Below, piece by piece: positions 1-5,081 of a DNA stretch of 5,081 nt. The stretch's first letter is position 1. Every line of letters starts with the position of its first letter. The translations under genes were made by a program, and so were the position numbers. The notes under the pieces are model-generated. The model saw only the letters and a program-made list of their open reading frames with translations. It did no database searches and was not told the DNA's origin. This stretch comes from Candidatus Arcticimaribacter sp. UBA7428 (GTDB lineage: Bacteria > Bacteroidota > Bacteroidia > Flavobacteriales > Flavobacteriaceae): positions 1 through 5,081 of the forward strand of contig DLQQ01000044.1 of assembly GCA_002477625.1 (NCBI GenBank), written 5' to 3'.

Positions 1-46
1 GTCGGATGGGGAAGGGATAAGGAAGATTATTTTGAAAAAGAATGCT

Positions 47-721
47 TCACTTCTTGTCTTTCCAAATATAATAGAGATCATCTAAATTATAATCTAAGGA
101 ACTTGCTTGCTCTTCTAAATATTGATCAGCAAAAGCGCGTTGAAGAATGTCTTCTATAAGATAGTCTTCAAAAGAATATTCGGGATCGAAGGTGTCTTTA
201 AGAGATAACTTAAATAAGGAAGCCGTAGTTTGGTACCAGAATGCTTTCCATCCGGTTCGAAGCTCTTTAACGAGATCGTATGTTGTAGTACCGGTTTGCC
301 TGTGAACCAAACGAATTAAAATTTTCCCTTCCGAACGCGAAAATTTCTTTAATTCTTCTTCGAATTCTTCATAAATGAATTTCTCCATTCGTTTGAGGTA
401 CTTTTTTCTACTCCTTTTATTCTCTAAATTATCCAATCGTTCATTCAATATCGTCAAACGATCGGCAGCCAACTTGGCATAGGGGTATACTTTTAGTGTT
501 TTTCTTCTTAGTATTAAGTACCGCTTGAGCTCTAATCGTGTTTTAAAACGCAGCGGTTGAAAAAGGACTACTTCTTTTAACGGGATTCCGTAAGTAGGAA
601 TAGAGTCACCGTCCATAATCATCAATTCTCCTTGCGGGAAAGAGGTATCCTGTGCATTTACAAATACAGGAGTTGTTAGAAGTATAAAAAGAAAACACAG
701 CTGTTTTTTCATCTTTTTCAT
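47..721 (-). CDS. DUF4294 family exported protein, function unknown
   Basis: I recognise this as a member of DUF4294, a family of about 220 residues found in Bacteroidota with no assigned function. The N-terminus is a clear Sec signal peptide: basic MKKMKKQ, a hydrophobic stretch LCFLFILLTTPVFV, and a likely signal peptidase I site after VNA before QDTS, so the mature protein should sit in the periplasm or cell envelope. The mature part begins with a short strand-rich segment (DGDSIPTYGIPLKEVVLF), then a highly charged, Lys/Arg/Glu-rich helical middle (roughly residues 60-130), then a segment with HRQTGTTTYDLVKELR and GWKAFWYQ, and an acidic, Tyr-rich end. I see no catalytic motif. The open frame extends to a TTG at 728-730 and an ATG at 725-727, but I prefer the ATG at 719-721 (224 aa); the ATG at 710-712 also gives a good signal peptide. 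It is divergent from the M42 peptidase gene. Family assignment is from memory of the sequence type. Confidence 0.85.
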   Translation of the reverse strand: MKKMKKQLCFLFILLTTPVFVNAQDTSFPQGELMIMDGDSIPTYGIPLKEVVLFQPLRFKTRLELKRYLILRRKTLKVYPYAKLAADRLTILNERLDNLENKRSRKKYLKRMEKFIYEEFEEELKKFSRSEGKILIRLVHRQTGTTTYDLVKELRTGWKAFWYQTTASLFKLSLKDTFDPEYSFEDYLIEDILQRAFADQYLEEQASSLDYNLDDLYYIWKDKK

Positions 722-727
722 CGGCAT

Positions 728-735
728 CAAAATTA
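728..735 (-). promoter_or_regulatory. Alternative -7 box (TAATTTTG) close to the DUF4294 start
   Basis: The minus strand reads TAATTTTG, matching TAnnTTTG. Initiation about 5-7 nt downstream would fall at or next to the ATG at 719-721, implying a leaderless message or translation from the ATG at 710-712. AT-rich spacer DNA produces such matches by chance, so this is a weak call made because it bears on the choice of start. Confidence 0.25.
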
Positions 736-786
736 CAAAATATTAACGGTCTAGTATCTAGAGAAATCGAACGAATAATGTTAAAT

Positions 787-794
787 TAGCTTTG
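787..794 (+). promoter_or_regulatory. Putative -7 promoter box (TAGCTTTG) for the M42 peptidase gene
   Basis: TAGCTTTG is an exact match to TAnnTTTG, the -7 element recognised by the primary sigma factor of Bacteroidota. It ends 15 bases before the peptidase ATG, so the leader would be very short and A-rich (AAAAATAAATAAGA), which is typical of this phylum where Shine-Dalgarno sequences are usually absent. I see no clear TTG at the -33 position. Confidence 0.5.
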
Positions 795-802
795 CAAAAA
801 TA
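795..802 (-). promoter_or_regulatory. Putative -7 promoter box (TATTTTTG) for the DUF4294 gene
   Basis: On the minus strand this reads TATTTTTG, an exact TAnnTTTG match directly abutting the plus-strand box at 787-794. It would give the DUF4294 mRNA a leader of roughly 65-70 nt. A competing minus-strand box, TAATTTTG, lies at 728-735; if that one is used the leader would be almost absent and the start codon at 710-712 would become more likely. No clear -33 TTG is visible for either. Confidence 0.3.
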
Positions 803-809
803 AATAAGA

Positions 810-1889
810 ATGAAAATAATAAATGACGCTTCTCTAAAGTTTTTAGAAGAATATTTAAACAATGCCGCTCCAACTGGCTACGAAGCCGAAGGTCAAAAAA
901 TATGGATGGACTACCTCCGTCCTTATGTTGATGAATTCATAACGGACAGTTACGGAACTGCTGTTGGGGTAATCAATCCCGACGCTCCTTTTAAGGTTGT
1001 TATCGAAGGGCATTCAGATGAAATTTCGTGGTATGTGAATTACATCACAGACGAGGGTTTGATCTATGTTATTCGTAACGGTGGAAGCGACCATCAAATT
1101 GCACCCTCAAAATGGGTAAATATCCATACCAAAAAAGGCTTGGTAAAAGGTGTTTTTGGCTGGCCTGCCATTCATACCCGTAAAAACGGAAAGGAAGAAG
1201 TGCCAAAACTAGACAACATCTTCATTGACATAGGCGCTAAAGACAAGGCTGAAGTAGCAACATTGGGTGTACATGTAGGCTGTGTGATTACCTATCCCGA
1301 TCAATTTCAAATTTTAAACAACAACAAATTTGTGTGTCGTGCCATCGACAACCGTGCTGGTGGATTCATGATTGCTGAAGTTGCACGTCTTTTACACGAA
1401 AACAAAAAAACACTTCCCTTTGGACTGTACATCACCAACTCGGTGCAGGAAGAAGTGGGCTTACGTGGGGCAGAAATGATCACCCAACGCTTGAATCCGG
1501 ATATTGCCATTGTGACGGATGTATGCCATGATACTACTACCCCCATGATCAACAAGAAAGAAGAAGGACATACTAAAATCGGGGATGGACCTGTCATTTC
1601 TTATGCACCGGCAGTACACAACCTCATTAGAGAGCGCATTGTTGAAACAGCTGAAAAGAATGAGATTCCATTTCAACGTCTAGCCTCTTCTCGGGTTACA
1701 GGTACCGATACAGATGCTTTTGCTTACAGCAACGGCGGAATTCCTTCTGCACTGATCTCCCTTCCGTTGCGCTATATGCACACCACTGTGGAAATGGTGC
1801 AAAAAGAAGATGTGGAAAATGTGATTCATTTGATTTATGAAACACTTTTGACTATTAACCCTGAGGATTCGTTGAGTTATTTTGACTAA
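810..1889 (+). CDS. M42 family metallopeptidase (glutamyl aminopeptidase / cellulase M-like)
   Basis: The 359-residue product is a full-length M42 aminopeptidase, a cytosolic zinc or cobalt enzyme that removes N-terminal residues from peptides; family members form large tetrahedral dodecamers. All expected active-site residues are visible: His68 and Asp70 in EGHSDE, bridging Asp180 in AIDNRAGG, the general base and metal ligand Glu214-Glu215 in QEEVGLRGA, Asp237 in VTDVCHD, and His324 in RYMHTTVE. The insert between about residues 76 and 165 fits the PDZ-like oligomerisation domain of the family, including the segment KWVNIHTKKGLVKGVFGW. GTDTDAFAYSNGGIPS (298-313) is also typical. There is no signal peptide. 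The ATG at 810 directly follows an A-rich leader and a TAGCTTTG box. Substrate preference (Glu/Asp, Leu or Lys type) cannot be read from the sequence; old 'endoglucanase M' names for this family are misleading. Confidence 0.95.
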   Translation: MKIINDASLKFLEEYLNNAAPTGYEAEGQKIWMDYLRPYVDEFITDSYGTAVGVINPDAPFKVVIEGHSDEISWYVNYITDEGLIYVIRNGGSDHQIAPSKWVNIHTKKGLVKGVFGWPAIHTRKNGKEEVPKLDNIFIDIGAKDKAEVATLGVHVGCVITYPDQFQILNNNKFVCRAIDNRAGGFMIAEVARLLHENKKTLPFGLYITNSVQEEVGLRGAEMITQRLNPDIAIVTDVCHDTTTPMINKKEEGHTKIGDGPVISYAPAVHNLIRERIVETAEKNEIPFQRLASSRVTGTDTDAFAYSNGGIPSALISLPLRYMHTTVEMVQKEDVENVIHLIYETLLTINPEDSLSYFD

Positions 1890-1908
1890 AGCCTAGGGGC
1901 TATCCTTA

Positions 1909-1948
1909 AAAACAAATCCCTTTGGCCTTGGCTGAAGGGATTTGTTTT
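1909..1948. terminator. Hairpin terminator after the M42 gene, possibly bidirectional
   Basis: A perfect 14-bp stem is formed by AAAACAAATCCCTT (1909-1922) and AAGGGATTTGTTTT (1935-1948), with a 12-base loop. The stem base is A:T, so the transcript ends in a U-run on either strand. It lies 20 bases after the peptidase stop and can also end transcripts arriving from pyrD, whose stop is about 150 bases away on the other strand. Confidence 0.8.
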
Positions 1949-2099
1949 ATGCACAATCGATTTATTATCAGGTAATAAGGCATTCATGTATTAGGAAGAG
2001 CTTATAAAAAGTAGGCCAAACTTCTCAAACTTGATGCGACATTCGATGCGCTCAGATAACTTCAGTTGCTATGCCCCTTCGCAATGAATGAGAATGGGT
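1949..2099. other. Intergenic spacer between convergent genes, no recognisable content
   Basis: These roughly 150 bases separate the terminator hairpin from the pyrD stop codon. I see no convincing open frame, tRNA or strong hairpin here. There is only a 6-bp all-A/T inverted repeat (TTATTA 1962-1967, TAATAA 1973-1978) and a short repeated GATGCG. It would form the 3' untranslated region of the pyrD message. Confidence 0.5.
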
Positions 2100-3128
2100 T
2101 TAACGACTTCGCTTTACCAATGCTCGGTTGATGTTCCGAACTGCAGCTGGTCCTTCGTATATAAAGCCTGTATAAAGCTGCACCAAAGCTGCACCAGCAT
2201 CGAGTTTTTCGATAGCATCTTCGGGTTTATGAATCCCACCTACGCCAATGATTGGAAATGCCTTATTACTTTTCTCACTTAAAAAACGAATAACTTCTGT
2301 ACTTCTATTCTGAAGTGGCTTCCCACTAAGCCCACCCGCTTCTTGGGTTAGGTTTTCTGGGGAATTCAGATTGGCTCTGCTGAGGGTTGTATTACTGGCT
2401 ATAACCCCATCAATTTTTACCTCAGCCATGATGCTGATGATGTCTAAAAGTTGGTCATCCGATAGGTCGGGAGCAATTTTAAGTAAAATAGGCTTGGGGT
2501 TTGCATGCTTATCGTTACGCTTCTTCAGCACAGAAAGCAACTGAGTTAAAGGCTCTTTGTCTTGCAATGCACGCAAGTTGGGTGTATTGGGTGAACTAAC
2601 GTTCACTACAAAGTAATCGACATAATTTAAGAGTGCATCAAAACAATAGATGTAGTCGTCGACTGCATTTTCGTTGGGGGTCAATTTATTTTTCCCGATG
2701 TTTCCTCCAATGAGGATGTTTTTATTTTTCTTTAACCGTTCAACGGCTTCATCCACTCCAAGGTTGTTGAATCCCATTCGGTTGATGATGGCCTGATCGT
2801 CTTTTAAACGAAATAAACGCTTCTTTGGATTCCCAGCTTGACCTTTGGGTGTTAATGTCCCGATTTCAATAAACCCGAAACCGAAATTCGATAGCTCTTT
2901 GTACAACTTAGCATCTTTATCAAAACCAGCGGCTAGACCGACTGGATTTTTGAAGGTTAAACCAAATACCTTTCGCTCTAGGGCAGGATGCTCAATACAA
3001 TAGATTTTTCTAATCAAAAAAGCTACGCCCGGAATTTTAGAGCCCCAACGAATCATCGCAAAAGAAAAGTGATGGACACTTTCTGGATCAAAAAGAAAAA
3101 GAAATGGTTTTATGAGAAGTTGGTACAT
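2100..3128 (-). CDS. pyrD: Dihydroorotate dehydrogenase (quinone), class 2
   Basis: PyrD oxidises dihydroorotate to orotate in de novo pyrimidine synthesis and passes electrons through FMN to the membrane quinone pool (probably menaquinone in this phylum). At 342 residues it has the normal class 2 length. The N-terminus, [20 protein letters not shown], is the short amphipathic membrane-binding extension that separates class 2 from the soluble class 1 enzymes. Visible motifs: [12 protein letters not shown] (61-72) with the FMN-site Lys71, the [19 protein letters not shown] segment (90-108), INRMGFNN (115-122), [13 protein letters not shown] (174-186) with Ser179 as the expected catalytic base (class 2 uses Ser, class 1 Cys), LKIAPDL (216-222), SNTT (245-248), GVGGI (295-299) and the FMN-phosphate loop YTGFIYEGP (319-327). 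No key residue is missing. It is convergent with the M42 gene and follows yajC on the same strand across an 82-bp gap that contains a terminator, so it is probably transcribed from its own promoter. Confidence 0.97.
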   Translation of the reverse strand: MYQLLIKPFLFLFDPESVHHFSFAMIRWGSKIPGVAFLIRKIYCIEHPALERKVFGLTFKNPVGLAAGFDKDAKLYKELSNFGFGFIEIGTLTPKGQAGNPKKRLFRLKDDQAIINRMGFNNLGVDEAVERLKKNKNILIGGNIGKNKLTPNENAVDDYIYCFDALLNYVDYFVVNVSSPNTPNLRALQDKEPLTQLLSVLKKRNDKHANPKPILLKIAPDLSDDQLLDIISIMAEVKIDGVIASNTTLSRANLNSPENLTQEAGGLSGKPLQNRSTEVIRFLSEKSNKAFPIIGVGGIHKPEDAIEKLDAGAALVQLYTGFIYEGPAAVRNINRALVKRSR

Positions 3129-3144
3129 GAAATCTAAATTTTAA

Positions 3145-3152
3145 CAAAAATA
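3145..3152 (-). promoter_or_regulatory. pyrD: Putative -7 promoter box (TATTTTTG) for pyrD
   Basis: The minus strand reads TATTTTTG, matching TAnnTTTG, 16 bases before the pyrD ATG. The box lies within the U-tract side of the yajC terminator, so terminator and promoter overlap. No TTG sits at the usual -33 distance, where the hairpin arm lies instead. Confidence 0.4.
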
Positions 3153-3181
3153 AACCAACCCGATATGGGTTGGTTTTATTT
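3148..3181 (-). terminator. Rho-independent terminator of the nusB-DUF1573-yajC cluster
   Basis: The inverted repeat AAACCAACCC (3152-3161) and GGGTTGGTTT (3167-3176) gives a perfect 10-bp stem with a five-base loop. The pairing can be extended by four A:T pairs past a one-base bulge. On the minus strand the stem runs into TTTATTTTTG, a U-rich tail. It lies about 30 bases beyond the yajC stop, between yajC and pyrD. Confidence 0.8.
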
Positions 3182-3210
3182 GTAATTAAATAAACAGCGT
3201 TTCTTCTTTT

Positions 3211-3489
3211 CTAAGCGTTGAGTTTAGCACTCATCTCTAAAGAAATTGAAGAACGTTCCATTTTAATTTTCCCAGCCAAAGTCTCTACAACACAAGTATT
3301 GTCTTTATCATTGAGTTCTGCTATTTTTCCATGAATTCCACTTTTGGTGATCACACGATCTCCTTTTTTGAGGCTACTCATGAACGCTTTTTCTTTTTTA
3401 AGTTTTCTTTGTTGGGGTAAAATAATAAAGAAAACGAAGATGACGAGCATCAATAATAAAAAGGGAACTTGACTTGAAAATCCTTCCAT
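3211..3489 (-). CDS. yajC: Preprotein translocase subunit YajC
   Basis: YajC is a small single-span inner-membrane protein that associates with SecDF and the SecYEG channel and assists protein export; it is usually dispensable. The 92-residue product has the normal length and plan: a short periplasmic N-terminus, a hydrophobic span at about residues 8-24 (VPFLLLMLVIFVFFIIL), the hallmark LPQQRKLKKEK at 24-34, and a small cytoplasmic domain starting with KKGDRVITKSGIHGKI (41-56), a conserved family signature. The ATG at 3487-3489 lies only 10 bases after the stop of the DUF1573 lipoprotein gene, so the two are almost certainly co-transcribed, and a hairpin terminator follows. secD and secF are not in the window. 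Confidence 0.95.
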   Translation of the reverse strand: MEGFSSQVPFLLLMLVIFVFFIILPQQRKLKKEKAFMSSLKKGDRVITKSGIHGKIAELNDKDNTCVVETLAGKIKMERSSISLEMSAKLNA

Positions 3490-3499
3490 TGATTTGGGT

Positions 3500-4018
3500 T
3501 TAGTTGTTTTGTTGTAAACGTGCAGCTTGTGCAGCTTCGCGTTGTTGTTGTTTTACTGGGTCAGCCGTTACCATCGCTTTGATACGAATTGTTTCTCTTC
3601 CCGTATCTGTATTCGCAGTAATTGTAACTGTTTTCTGCTGTAAGTTAGGCTTGTTATTTGAGTCGAAGCTTACACGGATTTGGCCAGATGCACCCGGTGC
3701 GATTGGTAAATTCTTAGGATACTCAGGTACAGTACATCCACAGCTACCACGTGCATCTTGGATGATAAGATCCGATTTCCCTGTGTTAGTAAACGTAAAT
3801 ACAGTTTCTACACGAGATCCTTCCTGAATTACTCCAAAATCGTGAATTCCCTTGTCAAATGACATTACAGGAGCATTTGAAACAGCTTTAGAAGCCGATG
3901 CTTGTACAGCTGAAGCTGCAGGCGCTGCATCAGAGGCTGCTTTTTTTGTTTCGGTTCCACCACATGAAACAAGTGTTAATGTGGCAATTGCTAGAATAGA
4001 TAAAAATAAATTTTTCAT
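3500..4018 (-). CDS. DUF1573 domain lipoprotein
   Basis: The product is a 172-residue predicted lipoprotein. It begins with a lipoprotein signal peptide (MKNLFLSILAIATLTLVSC) whose lipobox LVSC puts the lipidated cysteine at residue 19. After it comes GGTETKK and then a low-complexity Ala/Ser linker (about 27-50). The folded part (about 51-152) is a DUF1573 domain, an Ig-like, MSP/ASH-type beta-sandwich: it opens with FDKGIHDFGVIQEG and contains FTFTNTGKSDLIIQDARGSCGCTVP, with the paired cysteines Cys93 and Cys95, then LPIAPGASGQIRVSFDS and the closing strand ETIRIKAMV. The tail is Gln/Ala-rich. The molecular role of this family is not established. It lies between nusB and yajC. The residues after the cysteine are not rich in Asp/Glu, so I see no clear surface-export signal and infer a periplasm-facing lipoprotein. 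Confidence 0.92.
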   Translation of the reverse strand: MKNLFLSILAIATLTLVSCGGTETKKAASDAAPAASAVQASASKAVSNAPVMSFDKGIHDFGVIQEGSRVETVFTFTNTGKSDLIIQDARGSCGCTVPEYPKNLPIAPGASGQIRVSFDSNNKPNLQQKTVTITANTDTGRETIRIKAMVTADPVKQQQREAAQAARLQQNN

Positions 4019-4043
4019 AATTATATTTAGTTCATTAATGTTT

Positions 4044-4051
4044 CAAAATTA
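4044..4051 (-). promoter_or_regulatory. Putative internal -7 promoter box (TAATTTTG) for DUF1573-yajC
   Basis: The minus strand reads TAATTTTG, matching TAnnTTTG, 25 bases before the DUF1573 start and inside the 42-bp gap after nusB. It could let the two envelope genes be expressed at a level different from nusB. The flanking DNA is AT-rich and no properly spaced TTG is seen, so a chance match is possible. Confidence 0.35.
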
Positions 4052-4060
4052 AGGAAAAAA

Positions 4061-5005
4061 TTACAATAAACCACGTCCTTGTTTATTCATACGATTAGTT
4101 TTTTCATACTCTTTAACAAGACTGTCCAAAACACCGTTGATAAATAAATTACTTTTAGGCGTAGAATACTCTTTTGCGATCTCTAAATATTCATTCAAAG
4201 TTACCTTGGGAGGAATGTTAGAGAAGTAAAACAATTCAGCTATTGCTAGCTTAATGAGGATTGCATCGAGATTGGCAATTCGTTCAGAATCCCAATTAGG
4301 CGTTTTCCCGTTCAACTCTTTTTGCAGTACTTCTTCGTTAGCAACTGCCTTTTCAAACAGTTCAATTCCAAAATTAATATCTTCTTTATTTTCATTAAAG
4401 TCAGGGAATTCTAGGGAGCTTTGAGAATCCAGATCAATACGCTTCAGTTGTTTCAGTAAAAAGGTATTTACTAAAGGTAAATCGTCGATCCAAGTCATGT
4501 TCAAATCCTCAAAATAATGATACAGAGAATCATCGGGTGCAATAATGTCTTTAAACATAGAAACCACAAAACGAATCTGTTCTTCATCAGTAGGGGCTGT
4601 CAATTTACTGTACACCTCAAACTGCTCACTTTTAAGAAGCGTTGTGTATACTTTTTTGACATAATCGAACTCCAGTTCCCAGTGATTTATTTTCTTGGTA
4701 GAGATGAACTGGTCGAGTTTTTTATGTTCTGCTAAAAACATCAAGCATTTATTATTGGCTATAATTTGATGTAAGGGAGCAAAAGAATCTTGTGTTCTAA
4801 TTTGTGTCTCATTAATTTTCTGTTGATTAGTTGCATGCTGCTGAAGCGCTTTGAAGAAAGCAAGCTTGATCAAGTAAAGATCAAAAACTCCCGTAAGGCT
4901 GTTTTTGATGAATTTAACTTCATCCGAGAGGGAATTTTGATTTCCATTCGAAAGGGCATAAACAGATTGCATTATTTTTATTCGAACGTGTCTTCTTGTG
5001 AGCAT
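4061..5005 (-). CDS. nusB: Transcription antitermination factor NusB, long Bacteroidota form
   Basis: NusB binds boxA RNA together with ribosomal protein S10 (NusE) and supports antitermination during rRNA transcription. The N-terminus MLTRRHVRIKIMQSVYAL is the typical first helix (classic form R-x-x-R...Q-x-L-Y-A). The C-terminal half of the fold is at about 236-300: NWDSERIANLDAILIKLAIAE, then PPKVTLNEYLEIAKEYSTPKS and NLFINGVLDSL, a strong family signature. Between them, about residues 22-225 form a long, Lys/Glu-rich, largely helical insertion with no motif I recognise. The protein is therefore 314 residues, against about 140 in proteobacteria; the long form is usual in Bacteroidota, so this is not a fusion error. 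It is first in a minus-strand cluster with the DUF1573 lipoprotein and yajC. The ATG at 5003-5005 is chosen because it gives the standard NusB N-terminus. Confidence 0.93.
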   Translation of the reverse strand: MLTRRHVRIKIMQSVYALSNGNQNSLSDEVKFIKNSLTGVFDLYLIKLAFFKALQQHATNQQKINETQIRTQDSFAPLHQIIANNKCLMFLAEHKKLDQFISTKKINHWELEFDYVKKVYTTLLKSEQFEVYSKLTAPTDEEQIRFVVSMFKDIIAPDDSLYHYFEDLNMTWIDDLPLVNTFLLKQLKRIDLDSQSSLEFPDFNENKEDINFGIELFEKAVANEEVLQKELNGKTPNWDSERIANLDAILIKLAIAELFYFSNIPPKVTLNEYLEIAKEYSTPKSNLFINGVLDSLVKEYEKTNRMNKQGRGLL

Positions 5006-5029
5006 GTATGAGAACTTTTATTTCCGTCA

Positions 5030-5037
5030 CAAAAATA
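5030..5037 (-). promoter_or_regulatory. nusB: Putative -7 promoter box (TATTTTTG) for nusB
   Basis: The minus strand reads TATTTTTG, matching TAnnTTTG, 24 bases before the nusB ATG. A TTG lies 23 bases further upstream (within AAGTTGGAGG), somewhat further than the usual -33 spacing. It is the best-supported of the minus-strand boxes because both elements are present in the right order. Confidence 0.45.
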
Positions 5038-5081
5038 GTGATTTGAAAAGTACTGCCCTCCAACTTCGAGTAATTTTTTTT

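Noticed and set aside
1..159. Open plus-strand frames entering from the left edge, ending at 20, 84 or 159
   Set aside because: All three plus frames stay open for some distance from the edge, so a convergent gene could end here, but none of the readings is recognisable and the longest mostly overlaps DUF4294. There is not enough sequence to call one.
1307..1676. Two overlapping antisense open frames (96 and 71 codons) inside the M42 gene
   Set aside because: They lie wholly within a gene with all catalytic motifs intact, have no leader or promoter, and their translations resemble no protein family.
1962..1978. TTATTA/TAATAA inverted repeat in the gap before pyrD
   Set aside because: Only six A:T pairs with a five-base loop; too weak for a terminator or operator, and expected by chance in AT-rich DNA.
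2088..2282. 64-codon plus-strand open frame over the pyrD 3' end
   Set aside because: Most of it is antisense to the conserved FMN-binding end of pyrD; its Cys/Ser-rich translation looks like an out-of-frame reading.
3895..3945. Ala/Ser-rich repeat-like stretch in the DUF1573 gene
   Set aside because: The residues are low complexity but the codons vary and there is no exact DNA repeat; it is an ordinary lipoprotein tether.
3504..4052. Two plus-strand open frames (107 and 66 codons) antisense to the DUF1573 gene
   Set aside because: Their Cys- and Ala-rich translations are reverse readings of the Gln- and Ala-rich codons of the real gene; no start context or family resemblance.
4517..5011. 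Two plus-strand open frames (72 and 73 codons) antisense to nusB
   Set aside because: They are covered by nusB, which has clear conserved ends, and show no independent coding features.
5004..5081. Plus-strand ATG at 5004 with a frame open to the window edge
   Set aside because: Only 26 codons are visible, they overlap the nusB start and its promoter, and the end is a T-run giving Ile-Phe-Phe; likely chance. The continuation beyond the window would decide it.

Overview
The window looks like an ordinary, gene-dense stretch of a chromosome from Bacteroidota, most likely class Flavobacteriia. The evidence is the long (about 310-residue) form of NusB, a DUF4294 protein, the gene order nusB - DUF1573 lipoprotein - yajC, A-rich leaders without Shine-Dalgarno sequences, and TAnnTTTG boxes (the Bacteroidota -7 promoter element) in the intergenic gaps. 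By eye the DNA is AT-rich throughout and I saw no composition shift, insertion sequence, CRISPR array, tRNA or rRNA.

Left part (1-1950): a DUF4294 secreted protein of unknown function on the minus strand and an M42-family metallo-aminopeptidase on the plus strand are divergently transcribed from a gap of about 80-90 bp. That gap holds two TAnnTTTG boxes placed head to head around a TTTGCAAA core. A strong 14-bp hairpin lies just after the peptidase stop. Bases 1-46 hold only the tail downstream of the DUF4294 gene; I cannot identify a gene there.

Middle (1950-3128): a 150-bp gap with nothing recognisable, then pyrD (class 2, quinone-linked dihydroorotate dehydrogenase) on the minus strand, convergent with the peptidase.

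Right part (3129-5081): a minus-strand cluster transcribed nusB, then a DUF1573 lipoprotein, then yajC, ending in a hairpin terminator just before pyrD. The products serve transcription antitermination (NusB), the cell envelope (DUF1573 lipoprotein) and Sec-dependent protein export (YajC). PyrD serves pyrimidine synthesis and probably has its own promoter, because the terminator separates it from yajC. TAnnTTTG boxes lie upstream of nusB, DUF1573 and pyrD at comparable distances (16-25 nt) from the start codons. The last 76 bp hold the nusB leader and no other confident gene.

I found no evidence of a new biological system. The points worth a second look are the symmetric divergent promoter, the promoter box inside the terminator U-tract, the large NusB insertion, and the uncharacterised DUF4294 and DUF1573 proteins.
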